This document shows positions 49,276 to 60,570 of a DNA stretch of 64,000 nucleotides, one piece after another (position 1 is the first letter of the stretch; the number at the start of each line of letters is the position of its first letter). Under the pieces are notes generated by a model. It did no database searches, had not been told where the DNA came from, and worked only from the letters and a program-made list of their open reading frames with translations. The position numbers and the translations under genes were made by a program. Source of the stretch: Solirubrobacteraceae bacterium (GTDB taxonomy: Bacteria > Actinomycetota > Thermoleophilia > Solirubrobacterales > Solirubrobacteraceae); NCBI GenBank assembly GCA_030447505.1, contig JAUJOT010000001.1, positions 657,992 to 721,991 on the forward strand, in the 5' to 3' direction.

Positions 49276-50004
49276 ATGGACCTCTCCGCGGCCGAGATCC
49301 GCGTCCTCGGCTGCCTCCTCGAGAAGCAGCGCACGACGCCGGACGCCTATCCGCTGACGCTCAACGCGCTGCGCGCGGCGTGCAACCAGTCGACGAACCG
49401 CGACCCCGTCGTCGACTACGACGAGGCGACGATTCGCGACGCGATCGCGCGCCTCAGCCGCCGCCGCTGGGCGCGGCTGGCGAGCGGCGCGGGCAGCCGC
49501 GCCTCGAAGTACCGCCACCTGCTCGACGACGCGCTGACGCCCGCTCCCGACGAGCTCGCCGTCCTCTGCGTGCTGATGCTGCGCGGCGCGCAGACGCCGG
49601 GCGAGCTCAAGGGCCGCAGCGAGCGCCTGCACCCGTTCGCCGATCTCGCCGCCATCCACGCGACGCTGCAGCGGCTGATCGAGCGCGAGCTCGTCGGGCA
49701 GCTGCCGCGCCGGCCCGGGCAGAAGGAGGAGCGCTACGCGCACCGGCTGTCGGACGAGGATGCGCCGCAGCCGCGGGTTGCGGCGAGCGTGGCGGCGCCG
49801 ACGGGCGCGGGCGCGGCCGCGACGGGGATCGACGCCGGCGCAGCCGGCGCGCCGCCCCCGCCGCCGCGCGTTGCGCCCGGGCGCCCGATGCCGGCTGTCC
49901 CCGAGCTGCAGCGCGTCGAGCTGCCGCTCGCCGACCGCGTCGCGCGTCTCGAGGACGAGGTCTCGCAGCTGCGCGCCGAGCTGCGCGCGCTGCGCGGGCG
50001 TTAG
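49276..50004 (+). CDS. YceH/DUF480 family protein
   Basis: The 242-residue protein matches YceH: LSAAEIRVLGCLLEKQRTTPDAYPLTLNALRAACNQ with a CNQ(S/K)xNR-type helix-turn-helix, then LCVLMLRGAQTPGELKGRSERLHPF and a second winged helix. YceH-like proteins have two winged-helix domains and unknown function. The C-terminal third is an Ala/Pro linker ending in a short coiled coil (RVARLEDEVSQLRAELRAL). It is 13 bases after the M48 gene, in the same direction. Confidence 0.9.
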   Translation: MDLSAAEIRVLGCLLEKQRTTPDAYPLTLNALRAACNQSTNRDPVVDYDEATIRDAIARLSRRRWARLASGAGSRASKYRHLLDDALTPAPDELAVLCVLMLRGAQTPGELKGRSERLHPFADLAAIHATLQRLIERELVGQLPRRPGQKEERYAHRLSDEDAPQPRVAASVAAPTGAGAAATGIDAGAAGAPPPPPRVAPGRPMPAVPELQRVELPLADRVARLEDEVSQLRAELRALRGR

Positions 50005-50049
50005 GGCGCGGTCAGCAGCGCCGCAACCGCTTCGGCCGCGGCGCGGAGG

Positions 50050-51276
50050 TCAAGCGCGTTCGAGCAGCGCCACGCACTCGATGTGCGGGGTCTGCGGGAA
50101 CATGTCGACCGGCGTGACGCGGCGCAGCGCGTAGCCGGCCTCGACGAGCTGGGCGGCGTTCGGCGCGAGCGTCGTCGGATTGCAGGAGATGTAGACGATC
50201 CGCCGCGGCGCGGCCTCGATGACGCGCCGCACGATCTTCTGCGACAGCCCGGCGCGCGGCGGGTCGACGACCATCAGGTCGGGCCGGCCGGCCTGCTCGA
50301 CGAGCTCGCGCAGCGCCAGGCGCACGTCGCCGGCGAAGAACCTCGCGTTCTTGATCTCGTTGCGGCGCGCGTTGGAGATAGCGTCGGCGACCGCCTGCTC
50401 GACGATCTCCAGGCCCCACAGCTCGCCGGCACGCGCCGCGAGGCTCAGCCCGACGGTGCCGATCCCGCAGTACAGGTCGTAGACGCGCTCCCAGCCCTTG
50501 AGATCCGCCTGCTGGGCCGCGATCCCGTAGAGCTTCTCGGCCATCTCGGTGTTCGTCTGAAAGAACGCGTGCGGCGAGATCGAGAGCCGCAGGCCGCAGA
50601 GCTCCTCCTGCAGCGACGCGTTGCCCGCGACGATCTCGGAGACGCCGCCCTGCGTCGTCTCGGCGAGCGCCTCGGTGCGCGTCCAGATCAGGCCCTCGCA
50701 GTCGACGGCCGCGGCGAGGCTGATGCCGTCGAGCTCGCCCGGGCCGGTCACGATCCGCACCTGCAGCTCGCCGCTGCGCCGGCCCTCGCGGACGACGAGG
50801 TTGCGCAGAAAGCCCGTCTGGGTGCGGCGGTCGAACGCCTCGAGACCCTGCTCGCGACACCAGGCCAGCACCTGCTCGCGGGCGACGTTCGAACGCTGCG
50901 ACGCGAGCAGGCAGTCATCGATCGGGACGATCTCGTGCCACGAGCCGGGCGCGTGGAAGCCGCAGACGAGGGAGCCTTCGTCGCCCGTGCCGAACGAGTA
51001 CTCGAGCTTGTTGCGATAGCGCCACTGCTGCAGCGCCGGGACGATCTCGTCGAGCTCGAAGCCGTCGAGATGTCCGATCCGCGTCAGCGCGTCGCGCACC
51101 TGCTCGTGCTTGACGACGAGCTGGCGCTCGTAGCGCAGCACCTGCCACGGCGCGCCCGGGTGCTCGGCGACCGGCGCGATCCGCTCGGGGCTCGGCTCGA
51201 GCACCTCGAGCGTGCGCGCCTCGGCGTAGGCGCGCTTGCGCTTCGTGATGACCGCACGGACGCGATCGCCGGGCAC
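50050..51276 (-). CDS. 23S rRNA (uracil-C5)-methyltransferase, TrmA/RlmD family
   Basis: The protein has the TrmA-family pattern: YRNKLEYSFG, HAFFQTNTEMAEKLY, motif I VYDLYCGIGTVGLSLAARA, VVDPPRAGLSQKIV and the catalytic Cys in IVYISCNPTTL, plus a C-terminal Glu (HIECVALLER). It methylates uracil C5 in rRNA or tRNA using SAM. The ORF starts at a GTG at 51276, but the TRAM domain's expected sequence (ELDLSVDALAYGGNGVAR) is open and in frame upstream for about 40 codons without any ATG, GTG or TTG. A TATCCT hexamer lies 6 bases before an in-frame ATC at 51402, so translation may begin there. Confidence 0.9.
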   Translation of the reverse strand: MPGDRVRAVITKRKRAYAEARTLEVLEPSPERIAPVAEHPGAPWQVLRYERQLVVKHEQVRDALTRIGHLDGFELDEIVPALQQWRYRNKLEYSFGTGDEGSLVCGFHAPGSWHEIVPIDDCLLASQRSNVAREQVLAWCREQGLEAFDRRTQTGFLRNLVVREGRRSGELQVRIVTGPGELDGISLAAAVDCEGLIWTRTEALAETTQGGVSEIVAGNASLQEELCGLRLSISPHAFFQTNTEMAEKLYGIAAQQADLKGWERVYDLYCGIGTVGLSLAARAGELWGLEIVEQAVADAISNARRNEIKNARFFAGDVRLALRELVEQAGRPDLMVVDPPRAGLSQKIVRRVIEAAPRRIVYISCNPTTLAPNAAQLVEAGYALRRVTPVDMFPQTPHIECVALLERA

Positions 51277-51406
51277 GGCGCCGGAGACGAAGACGACGTA
51301 GCCCTCCGTCCGGGCGACGCCGTTGCCGCCGTAGGCGAGCGCGTCGACGCTCAGGTCAAGCTCGGCGCCCCGCTCGGGGCGGATGAACGTGGAGGGCTCG
51401 ATCGGG

Positions 51407-51967
51407 TCAGGATAGGCGCAACTCGCGCTCGATCGCCGTCAGCACCGAGCTGCGGTTGGCGTTGCGGCGCTCGTGGTCGCGGACCTTGCGCAGCTCGGCA
51501 GGATTGAGATCGTCGAGGCGCTCCTCGACCTGCGCGGTCGTCAGTTCCTCGTAGCCGATGATCGGAAACGCGTGGCCCAGGCCGGCCGCGCGGCGCACGC
51601 GGTCGACCGTGCGCAGCGCGCGGTCGCTGCCCGGGGCGCGGCGCGCGACCGCGCCGACGCTCTTGACCCGCGCCTGTGCCTGGCGGCGCGTCTCGCTTGC
51701 CGAGCGCCCGACGAGTCCCTCGATCTCGGCGAGCGCGTCCTGTGACTGGCGACGGCCGATCGCGACGAGGTTCTGGACGATCTCCTCGGCGTCCTGGCGC
51801 GTCATCCTGCCGCGCTTGACGGCCTCGTCGACGGTCTCCTGCAGCCGTTCGCTCGTGATCGCGACGCCCTTGGACAGCAGATCGCGCAGCGACGCGACCG
51901 CCGCCGGCAGCTGGTCCTCGCGATGCGGTGCCTCGCGGTCTTCGGGCGGCTTCTTCGGCTGCGGCAT
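51407..51967 (-). CDS. Phasin-like / DUF8129-like protein
   Basis: The 186-residue protein starts with a basic Pro-rich segment, then a long amphipathic helical region (ASLRDLLSKGVAITSERLQETVDEAVKRGRM...AIGRRQSQDAL) resembling phasins or granule-associated proteins. A separate C-terminal domain (IIGYEELTTAQVEERLDDLNPAELRKVRDHERRN) is common in actinobacteria. Its function is not established. The ATG at 51967 was preferred over the longer ORF start, which extends into argF. Its stop is just upstream of the RNA methyltransferase gene. Confidence 0.7.
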   Translation of the reverse strand: MPQPKKPPEDREAPHREDQLPAAVASLRDLLSKGVAITSERLQETVDEAVKRGRMTRQDAEEIVQNLVAIGRRQSQDALAEIEGLVGRSASETRRQAQARVKSVGAVARRAPGSDRALRTVDRVRRAAGLGHAFPIIGYEELTTAQVEERLDDLNPAELRKVRDHERRNANRSSVLTAIERELRLS

Positions 51968-52002
51968 CGGAGTTCCCGCGATCGATCTCGCGAGCGCGGA
52001 CG

Positions 52003-52878
52003 CTAGCGGACGAGCAGCTCCAGCAGCGCCTTCTGCGCGTGGCGGCGGTTCTCGGCCTGGTCCCAGATGCACTGGCGCGGGCCGTAGAGCACGTCCGCGC
52101 TGATCTCCTCGCCGGGGTGCGCCGGCAGGCAGTGCAGCGCGATCGCGCCCGGCGCGGCGCGGTCGAGCAGCGCGTCGTCGAGACGGTAGGGGGCAAGCGC
52201 GGCGCGGCGCGCATCGGCGCTGTCCTCGTCGCCCATGCTGACCCAGACGTCGGCGTAGACCGCGTCCGCGTCGGCGACCGCCTCGACGGGGTCGGCGGTC
52301 AGCCGCGCGCCCGCCGTGTCGCCCGCGAGCGCGTAGCCGTCGGGCGAGGCGACCGCGACCTGCACGCCCGCGATCGCGCCGACCAGCGCCAGCGAGCGCG
52401 CGACGTTGTTGCCGTCGCCGACGTAGGCGAGCTTCAGACCCTCGAGGCGACCGAACCGCTCGCGCAGCGTCATCAGGTCGGCGAGCGCCTGGCAGGGGTG
52501 ATGAACGGCGGTGAGCATGTTGAAGACCGGCACGCGCGACGCCTGCGCGAGCTCCTCGAGCAGCTCGTGGGGGCCGGTGCGCAGACCGACCGCTGCGACG
52601 TGGCGCGAGAGCACGCGCGCGGTGTCGGCGACGGACTCGCCGCGCGCGAGCTGCAGCTCGTCGCGGCGCAGGACGATCGGCCGCCCGCCGAGCTCGAAGA
52701 CGCCGGCCTCGAACGACAGCCGCGTGCGCGTCGAGTGCCGTTCGAAGATCAGCGCGATGCTGCGGCCCTCGAGCGCGCGCGACGACAGCGGGGCGGCCTT
52801 CAGCGCGTCGGCGCGATCGAGCAGCGCAAGCAGCGCGTCGCGATCAAGCTCAGTCCCCGTGAGCAGGTGGCGCGCCAA
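52003..52878 (-). CDS. argF: Ornithine carbamoyltransferase
   Basis: The 291-residue protein has the carbamoyl-phosphate site FERHSTRTRLSFEAG, the HHPCQALADLMTL motif, the domain-closing LKLAYVGDGNNVARS, and the ornithine-site HCLPAHPG. It forms citrulline from ornithine and carbamoyl phosphate in arginine synthesis. The start is a TTG at 52878, chosen because a TAGACT hexamer lies 7 bases upstream on the same strand and the N-terminus then reads ARHLLTGTEL. No other arg genes are present in the window. Confidence 0.94.
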   Translation of the reverse strand: MARHLLTGTELDRDALLALLDRADALKAAPLSSRALEGRSIALIFERHSTRTRLSFEAGVFELGGRPIVLRRDELQLARGESVADTARVLSRHVAAVGLRTGPHELLEELAQASRVPVFNMLTAVHHPCQALADLMTLRERFGRLEGLKLAYVGDGNNVARSLALVGAIAGVQVAVASPDGYALAGDTAGARLTADPVEAVADADAVYADVWVSMGDEDSADARRAALAPYRLDDALLDRAAPGAIALHCLPAHPGEEISADVLYGPRQCIWDQAENRRHAQKALLELLVR

Positions 52879-52885
52879 GTCGGGC

Positions 52886-52891
52886 AGTCTA
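52886..52891 (-). promoter_or_regulatory. -10 element of argF
   Basis: TAGACT on the minus strand lies exactly 7 bases before the TTG start of argF, consistent with leaderless transcription. Confidence 0.5.
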
Positions 52892-52899
52892 CGAGGACG

Positions 52900-53589
52900 A
52901 TGCGTGTCCTGACCTGGAACCTCTTCCACGGCCGCGCCGTGCCGCCCGCCGGGCGCGAGCTGCAGGCCGAGTTCGCCGCCGCGCTCGCCGGCTGGGACTG
53001 GGATGTCGCGCTGTTGCAGGAGGTTCCACCGTGGTGGCCGCCTGCGCTCGCGCACGCCTGCGCGGCCGAGCAGCGGACGGCGTTGACGTCGCGCAATGCG
53101 CTGCCGGCGCTGCGCCGCGCGATCGCGCAGCGCGCGCCCGATGCGATCAAGTCAAACGGCGGCGGCGCCAACGCGATCCTCGTGCGGCGCGCGGCCGGTG
53201 CGATCGGCGAGCACCGCCGCGTGCTGCTGCGGCGCCTGCCGGAGCGGCGCGTCTGCCACGCCGTCGCGCTCGCGCGCAGCGGGACGTGGGTCGCCAACCT
53301 CCACGCCCAGGTGCACTCACGACAGCGCGCCCAGGCCGACATCGATCGCGCCGCGGCGGCGACGCTGTGCTGGGCGGGCGATGCACCGGCGCTGCTCGGT
53401 GGCGACTTCAACGTCCGCGACCCGCTCGCGACCGGCTTCGAGCACCTCGCCGGCCACGGCGTCGACCACCTCCTCGGGCGCGCGATGTATGCCGGCGGCG
53501 CGCCGGAGATCCCCGCTCGGGGCAACCTCTCCGACCATGCGCCCGTAATCGTCTGTGCGCTGCCGCGAGCGGGCAATATCGCTGCCTAG
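52900..53589 (+). CDS. Endonuclease/exonuclease/phosphatase family protein
   Basis: The 229-residue protein has the fold's key pieces: MRVLTWNLFHG (Asn), VALLQEVPP with the metal-binding Glu, TWVANLHAQVHS, LLGGDFNVRDP and a C-terminal LSDHAPVIV with the catalytic His. The set of residues is complete. The family cleaves phosphodiesters in nucleic acids, lipids or sugars, and the substrate is not apparent. It is divergent from argF with 21 bases between the start codons. Confidence 0.88.
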   Translation: MRVLTWNLFHGRAVPPAGRELQAEFAAALAGWDWDVALLQEVPPWWPPALAHACAAEQRTALTSRNALPALRRAIAQRAPDAIKSNGGGANAILVRRAAGAIGEHRRVLLRRLPERRVCHAVALARSGTWVANLHAQVHSRQRAQADIDRAAAATLCWAGDAPALLGGDFNVRDPLATGFEHLAGHGVDHLLGRAMYAGGAPEIPARGNLSDHAPVIVCALPRAGNIAA

Positions 53590-53619
53590 GCTCGCCGACC
53601 CCCGAACTACAGGAGAACA

Positions 53620-54054
53620 ATGTTCCGCATCCCCATGATCGCGCTTGCCGGCGTCCTGCTCGCGCTCGTCGTCTCCGCCTGTGGCGACGACAAGGCGAGC
53701 AACAGCGGCCGCAACCCCGGCGACAACGGCGCGATCGTCACGACGAACCCGACGCCCGAGGTTCAGACGAGCACCCAGAGCGAGGCGCAGGAGTCAAACG
53801 ACGTCGTCAGCGTCGGGATCGAGGACATCGAGTTCGTCCCCGCGAGCATCACCGCGAAGGTCGGTCAGAAGATCGTCTGGACGAACAACGAGGACGTCCC
53901 GCACAACGTGACCGCCACCGATGGCGCGGACTTCGCGTCCGAGACACTGCAGAAGGGCCAGACGTTCGAGTACAGCCCGACGAAGGCCGGCACGATCAGG
54001 TACGTCTGCACGATCCACCCCGGCCAGAACGGCCAGATCAGGGTCACCGAGTGA
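53620..54054 (+). CDS. Plastocyanin-like cupredoxin lipoprotein
   Basis: The 144-residue protein has a signal peptide with a lipobox (LALVVSACGDD), so it is anchored to the outer face of the membrane at Cys21 or so. A Ser/Thr/Asn-rich linker leads to a cupredoxin domain with copper ligands His in VPHNVTA, Cys in RYVCTIHPGQ, and His in the same motif. It may carry electrons or copper. A clear ribosome-binding site (aggagaa) precedes the ATG. Confidence 0.9.
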   Translation: MFRIPMIALAGVLLALVVSACGDDKASNSGRNPGDNGAIVTTNPTPEVQTSTQSEAQESNDVVSVGIEDIEFVPASITAKVGQKIVWTNNEDVPHNVTATDGADFASETLQKGQTFEYSPTKAGTIRYVCTIHPGQNGQIRVTE

Positions 54055-54079
54055 TGGCCGATCCTGGCGCCGCCCTGCT

Positions 54080-56692
<2,613 letters not shown>

Positions 56693-56695
56693 GAC

Positions 56696-56780
56696 ACCTC
56701 GCTTCGCCGGCATGATCCGGATCAGCTGTTGACGGTCGGCGTGGTCGCCCTCTCAGCCCGCGCCCGCGGGCTCCCGTATC
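56696..56780 (-). ncRNA. TPP riboswitch (THI element)
   Basis: On the minus strand the sequence contains ACGGGAGCCC, GGGCTGAGAGGG and CTGATCCGGATCATGCCGGCGAAG in the order and spacing of the TPP aptamer. The 3' side of the closing stem runs directly into the thiO ribosome-binding site, so ligand binding could block translation. This fits feedback control of the thiO-thiS-thiG operon by thiamine pyrophosphate. Confidence 0.95.
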
Positions 56781-56785
56781 GGTCC

Positions 56786-56791
56786 ATCCTA
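56786..56791 (-). promoter_or_regulatory. -10 element of the thiO operon
   Basis: TAGGAT on the minus strand lies a few bases upstream of the TPP aptamer, in position to start transcription at its 5' end. Confidence 0.45.
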
Positions 56792-56819
56792 GACGCTCGC
56801 CCGTTGCCACAATGATGCG

Positions 56820-57470
56820 GTGACCGATCTCGACGACCGCCGCGCACGGCTCCAGGAAGCCCGCCTGTACCTCGTCTGCGACCTGCAACCCGGAGGCCGC
56901 GCGCTCGCGGACGTGCTCGCGGCCGCGCTGCGCGGCGGCGTCGACGTCGTGCAGCTGCGCGACAAGCACGCCTCCGGCGAGGAGCTGGTCGCGGCGGCGA
57001 AGATCGCGCGCGCGCTGTGCGACGACGCGCGGGCGCTGTTGATCCTCAACGACCGTCCCGACCTCGTGCAGGCGGCGGGGGCGGACGGCTGCCACGTCGG
57101 GCAGCACGACGTCGGGCCCGCGGCCGCCCGCGAGCGCGGCGGCGCGGACGCGCTCGTCGGCCAGTCGACGCACTTCCCCGACGAGATCGACGCCGCCACC
57201 GATGTCGACTACATCGGCGTCGGGCCCGTGTTCGCGACCCCGACGAAGCCCGGCCGCCACCCGGTCGGCGTCGAGCTCGTGCGCTTCGCGGCCTGGCACG
57301 CGCATGTCCCGTTCTTCGCGATCGGCGGCATCGACGCTGGCAACGTGGGCGAGATCGTGGCGGCGGGCGCACGCCGGATCGCCGTCGTGCGCGCGATCGC
57401 CGAGGCCTCCGATCCGGCGGCGGCGGCGACGGCGCTGCGCGCCGCGCTCCCGGCCGGAGCGCTCTCGTGA
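56820..57470 (+). CDS. thiE: Thiamine-phosphate synthase ThiE
   Basis: The 216-residue protein has the ThiE barrel: [48 protein letters not shown] and [16 protein letters not shown]. It joins the pyrimidine and thiazole units. The start is GTG. It is divergent from the thiO operon and shares the 128-base intergenic region but lies outside the riboswitch. Confidence 0.95.
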   Translation: MTDLDDRRARLQEARLYLVCDLQPGGRALADVLAAALRGGVDVVQLRDKHASGEELVAAAKIARALCDDARALLILNDRPDLVQAAGADGCHVGQHDVGPAAARERGGADALVGQSTHFPDEIDAATDVDYIGVGPVFATPTKPGRHPVGVELVRFAAWHAHVPFFAIGGIDAGNVGEIVAAGARRIAVVRAIAEASDPAAAATALRAALPAGALS

Positions 57471-58054
57471 GCAGGCGCAAGCGCAAGCGCTCGGGCAGCG
57501 CGCGAGCGCAGCCACAGCCGCCGGCACCGGCACCGGCGCCGGCGCCGGCGCCACCGGCACAGCAGCCACAGCAGCGCCAATCGGCGCCCGACGACGGACT
57601 GCGTCGCGGCTACGCCCGCGGCCGCGCGCGCGACGAGGAGATCAGGGCAGGCCTCGAGCCGCTCGCCCCGGGCGAGCGCCCGCGGGTCGTCACGATCGCC
57701 GCGATCGTCGCGATCGTCTTCGCGATCGCCAACGTCGCCACCGCCGTGGGCGGAAACGACATCTCGACGGCCAGCGGCGACCCTTCGCTGGCGACCGCCG
57801 TGACGACGGCGGTGCTGCTGCTCGCGGGGTTCGGCATGCTGGCCCGCCAGTACTGGGCGGTGCTCGGCTTTCAGGCGATCCTCGGCATCCAGATCGTCTT
57901 CTTCTCGCTCTACCTGATCGGCGTGCAGAAGCTCTGGCACGCGATCATCCCGGTGCTCGCGATCGGGCTGCTCGGCTGGCTGTTCTGGAAGCTCGTGCGC
58001 CCGATGGCGCAGCTGCAGATGCCCACGCGGGGCCCACGCGAACCGGCGCCGTAG
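57467..58054 (+). CDS. Small membrane protein, unknown function
   Basis: The 195-residue protein begins with a Lys/Arg-rich and Pro/Ala-rich low-complexity segment (residues 1-60), then has four membrane helices ([64 protein letters not shown]). No family is recognised beyond the general pattern of small actinobacterial four-helix membrane proteins. The GTG overlaps the thiE stop by 4 bases, so it is co-translated. Confidence 0.75.
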   Translation: MSRRKRKRSGSARAQPQPPAPAPAPAPAPPAQQPQQRQSAPDDGLRRGYARGRARDEEIRAGLEPLAPGERPRVVTIAAIVAIVFAIANVATAVGGNDISTASGDPSLATAVTTAVLLLAGFGMLARQYWAVLGFQAILGIQIVFFSLYLIGVQKLWHAIIPVLAIGLLGWLFWKLVRPMAQLQMPTRGPREPAP

Positions 58055-58097
58055 ACCCCTTCGCGCTCGCGCCCGAGGGAGCCGCAAGCCGAGTCGA

Positions 58098-58103
58098 TAG
58101 GCT
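58098..58103 (+). promoter_or_regulatory. -10 element before lpd
   Basis: TAGGCT lies 9 bases before the ATG at 58113. Confidence 0.4.
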
Positions 58104-58112
58104 CGATCCGCC

Positions 58113-59495
58113 ATGGCCGAGAGCTCCTACGACTGCATCGTCATCGGCTCGGGGCCGGGCGGCTACGTGGCCGCGATCCGCGCCGCTCAGCTCGGCATGA
58201 GGACGGCCGTGGTCGAGTCCGACCTCGTCGGCGGGCGCTGCCTGAACTACGCCTGCATCCCCGCCAAGGCGGTCCTGCGCGTTGCCGATGTGCTCGGCGA
58301 GATCCGCGAGGCGCAGGCCTACGGGATCAGCGTCGGCGAGCCGACGGTCGACTTCGCTGCCGTCGGCGAGCGGCGCAAGAGGGTCGTCAAGACGCTGACG
58401 GGCGGCGTCGCCGGGCTGCTGAAAAAGAACGGCGTCGACGTCATCGAGGGCCACGGCTCCGTGACCGACGACGCCAACGTCAGGGTCGGCGGCAACTTCG
58501 ACGGCAGCGAGATCGAGGCGACGTTCGTCATCCTCGCGACCGGCTCGCAGAAGAAGGCGCTGCCGGGCGCGCAGTTCGGCGGGCGCGTCATCGGCACCGA
58601 GGAGGCGTGGGCGCTCGAGGAGCTGCCACAGACGCTCGCCGTCGTCGGCGCCGGCGCATCGGGCACCGAGATCGCGTCGGCCTACGCGCGGCTGGGCAGC
58701 GATGTCACGCTCTACGAGGCCCTCGAGCGCGTGCTGCCGATCGAGGACCCCGAGATCTCGAAGATCGCCGAGCGCGGCTTCAAGAGGCAGGGCATCGCGG
58801 TTCGCAGCGGCGTCTTGGTCGAGGACGTGCAGACGAGCGCCGACGGCATCACGTGCAGCGTCGCGGGCGAGCCGCAGTCGGCCGAGTGGCTCGTGATCGC
58901 CACCGGCCGCGCGCCCGACGTGGAGGGGCTCGGGCTCGAGGAGGCGGGCGTCACGCTCGCGTCCGACGGCCTCGTCGCCGTCGACGGCGCGATGCGGACC
59001 TCGCTGGCCGGCGTCTATGCGATCGGCGACCTCGTGGCGGGCCCGGCGCTTGCGCACAAGGCCTCCGACGAGGGAGTCATCGCGGTCGAGGACGCCGCCG
59101 GCCTCGAGACCCGCCCGCTCGAGCACGTCGACATCCCGCGCGCGACGTTCTGCCTGCCGAACGTCGCGAGCTTCGGGCTGACCGAGCAGCAGGCGCGCGA
59201 CGCCGGCCACGACGTCGTCGTCGGCAGGCTCGGCTTCGGCGCCGTCGGCGCCGGCACCGTCTACGGCGACCGCGCCGGGCTCGTGAAGATCGTCGGCGAT
59301 CGCACCTACGGCGAGCTGCTGGGCGGCCACATCGTCGGGACGAAGGCGACCGAGCTGATCCAGGAGCTCGTCAACGTCCGCGCGCTGGAGGGCGGCTACC
59401 CCGAGGTGGCCCGCATGGTGCACGGTCATCCGACGCTGTCGGAGGCGGTCATGGAGGCCGCGCGCGACGCCGACGGCTGGCTCATCCACGGCTGA
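58113..59495 (+). CDS. lpd: Dihydrolipoyl dehydrogenase (E3)
   Basis: The 460-residue protein has the FAD site [19 protein letters not shown], the redox-active disulfide in [13 protein letters not shown] (C-x4-C), the NAD site [14 protein letters not shown], and the C-terminal catalytic pair in [13 protein letters not shown]. It reoxidises lipoyl groups of 2-oxo-acid dehydrogenase complexes. E1alpha, E1beta and E2 genes follow 1 kb downstream, so it probably serves that complex. Confidence 0.95.
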   Translation: MAESSYDCIVIGSGPGGYVAAIRAAQLGMRTAVVESDLVGGRCLNYACIPAKAVLRVADVLGEIREAQAYGISVGEPTVDFAAVGERRKRVVKTLTGGVAGLLKKNGVDVIEGHGSVTDDANVRVGGNFDGSEIEATFVILATGSQKKALPGAQFGGRVIGTEEAWALEELPQTLAVVGAGASGTEIASAYARLGSDVTLYEALERVLPIEDPEISKIAERGFKRQGIAVRSGVLVEDVQTSADGITCSVAGEPQSAEWLVIATGRAPDVEGLGLEEAGVTLASDGLVAVDGAMRTSLAGVYAIGDLVAGPALAHKASDEGVIAVEDAAGLETRPLEHVDIPRATFCLPNVASFGLTEQQARDAGHDVVVGRLGFGAVGAGTVYGDRAGLVKIVGDRTYGELLGGHIVGTKATELIQELVNVRALEGGYPEVARMVHGHPTLSEAVMEAARDADGWLIHG

Positions 59496-59557
59496 GTCCG
59501 TCTTCGCGTGAGCGTGTGCATCAAACGTTGCGAGAGGCGCCGGTAGCGGGTCGCCCC

Positions 59558-60130
59558 GTGCGCGCCGCGTTCTACTACGACCTGTTCAGCCCGGAGGCGT
59601 ACCTCGCCGCCGAGCGCGTCATCAACCTGCTGCCCGCCGCGGAATGGATCCCGGTCTTCGCGCCGCGGCTGCCGGGCGCCGACCTGCTCGACGGCTTTCG
59701 CTGTCAGACCGACCGCGACGCGTTCTTCGAGCGCATCGAGCGCATCGCCGCGCGCCGCGGGCTGCAGGACCTCCGCTGGCCGGACCCGTTTCCGTGCGAC
59801 TCCGCCTACGCGATGCGGGTCGCGACGTACGCCTGCCAGATCGGCCGCGCGGTCGCGTTCTCGCTGGCCGCGTTTCGCCAGGCGTTCGCCGCCGGCCGCG
59901 ACCTCGGCGTTGCCGACAACGTGCTGATCGCGGCCGCGGCGTGCGAGATGCACCCCAGGGCGGTGACCAAGGGCGCCGAGCTCAGCTCGATCGCGCGTGC
60001 CCTCGACGACGCGACCACCCTCGCCGCGCAGCGCGGCGTGCGCGACGTCCCGGCGGTCTGGCTGCCCGACGGGCGCGTCTTTCACGGCGACGACGCGCTC
60101 GACGGCGCGGTGCGCGCGCTGATCGCGTAG
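59558..60130 (+). CDS. DsbA/HCCA-isomerase-like thioredoxin-fold protein
   Basis: The 190-residue protein begins RAAFYYDLFSPEAYLAAERV and continues with a helical insertion (DSAYAMRVATYACQIGRAVAFSLAAFRQAFA) and a closing GVRDVPAVWLPDGRVFHGDDALD, the pattern of DsbA-family/2-hydroxychromene-2-carboxylate isomerase-like proteins. No CxxC active site is present at the N-terminus, so it is not a classical oxidoreductase. The GTG at 59558 was chosen; a GTG at 59516 would add 14 residues. Confidence 0.78.
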   Translation: MRAAFYYDLFSPEAYLAAERVINLLPAAEWIPVFAPRLPGADLLDGFRCQTDRDAFFERIERIAARRGLQDLRWPDPFPCDSAYAMRVATYACQIGRAVAFSLAAFRQAFAAGRDLGVADNVLIAAAACEMHPRAVTKGAELSSIARALDDATTLAAQRGVRDVPAVWLPDGRVFHGDDALDGAVRALIA

Positions 60131-60141
60131 CTTCGATCGCG

Positions 60142-60372
60142 ATGCGCGCCAACCGCAGCTACCGGCTGCTGCACACCCGCTCGAGCCGCCGCCCGGCGAG
60201 CCTCGATCCGGCGCGGATCGACCATCTCGAGGTCGTCGAGGTCGCCTCCGGCGAGGTCGTGCTGTTCTGGGATCTGCCCGCCCCCGACGCCGCCCGTCAG
60301 GCCCGGCGGCTGCGCGAGGACCTGTCACAGCTCGACGACTGCGAGTTTCTCTCGCGCTGGGGCGAGCTGTAG
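60142..60372 (+). CDS. Small hypothetical protein
   Basis: The 76-residue protein starts at an ATG 11 bases after the previous stop. It has a basic N-terminus (MRANRSYRLLHTRSSRR) and a beta-strand/helix pattern (HLEVVEVASGEVVLFWDLP, ARRLREDLSQLDDCEFLSRWGEL). Codon bias is normal. Function unknown; position between E3 and E1 genes suggests only co-transcription. Confidence 0.7.
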   Translation: MRANRSYRLLHTRSSRRPASLDPARIDHLEVVEVASGEVVLFWDLPAPDAARQARRLREDLSQLDDCEFLSRWGEL

Positions 60373-60381
60373 CGCGGCGGC

Positions 60382-60567
60382 TTACTGCTTCGGCCGCCCG
60401 CTGACCGCGAGTCCTGCGCCGAGGCCGATCATCGGGTTGAGCATCCCGACGAGGAAGCCGTCGGCGAGGATCCGCCGCAGCACCTTCGGCTCGACCGGCG
60501 CGTAGAGCGCCTCGACGAGCGACCGGCGACATCTGGCGCCGGCAGTCGGCCGGTACCCTGGAGACAA
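60382..60567 (-). CDS. Possible small membrane protein
   Basis: A minus-strand frame of 61 codons with a TTG start reads VEPKVLRRILADGFLVGMLNPMIGLGAGLAVSG, which includes a convincing membrane helix. Third positions are G/C-biased. Against it, the only start is a TTG lying in the leader of the E1alpha gene, and I recognise no family. The space of about 200 bases is otherwise unexplained. Confidence 0.35.
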   Translation of the reverse strand: MSPGYRPTAGARCRRSLVEALYAPVEPKVLRRILADGFLVGMLNPMIGLGAGLAVSGRPKQ

Positions 60568-60570
60568 CGA

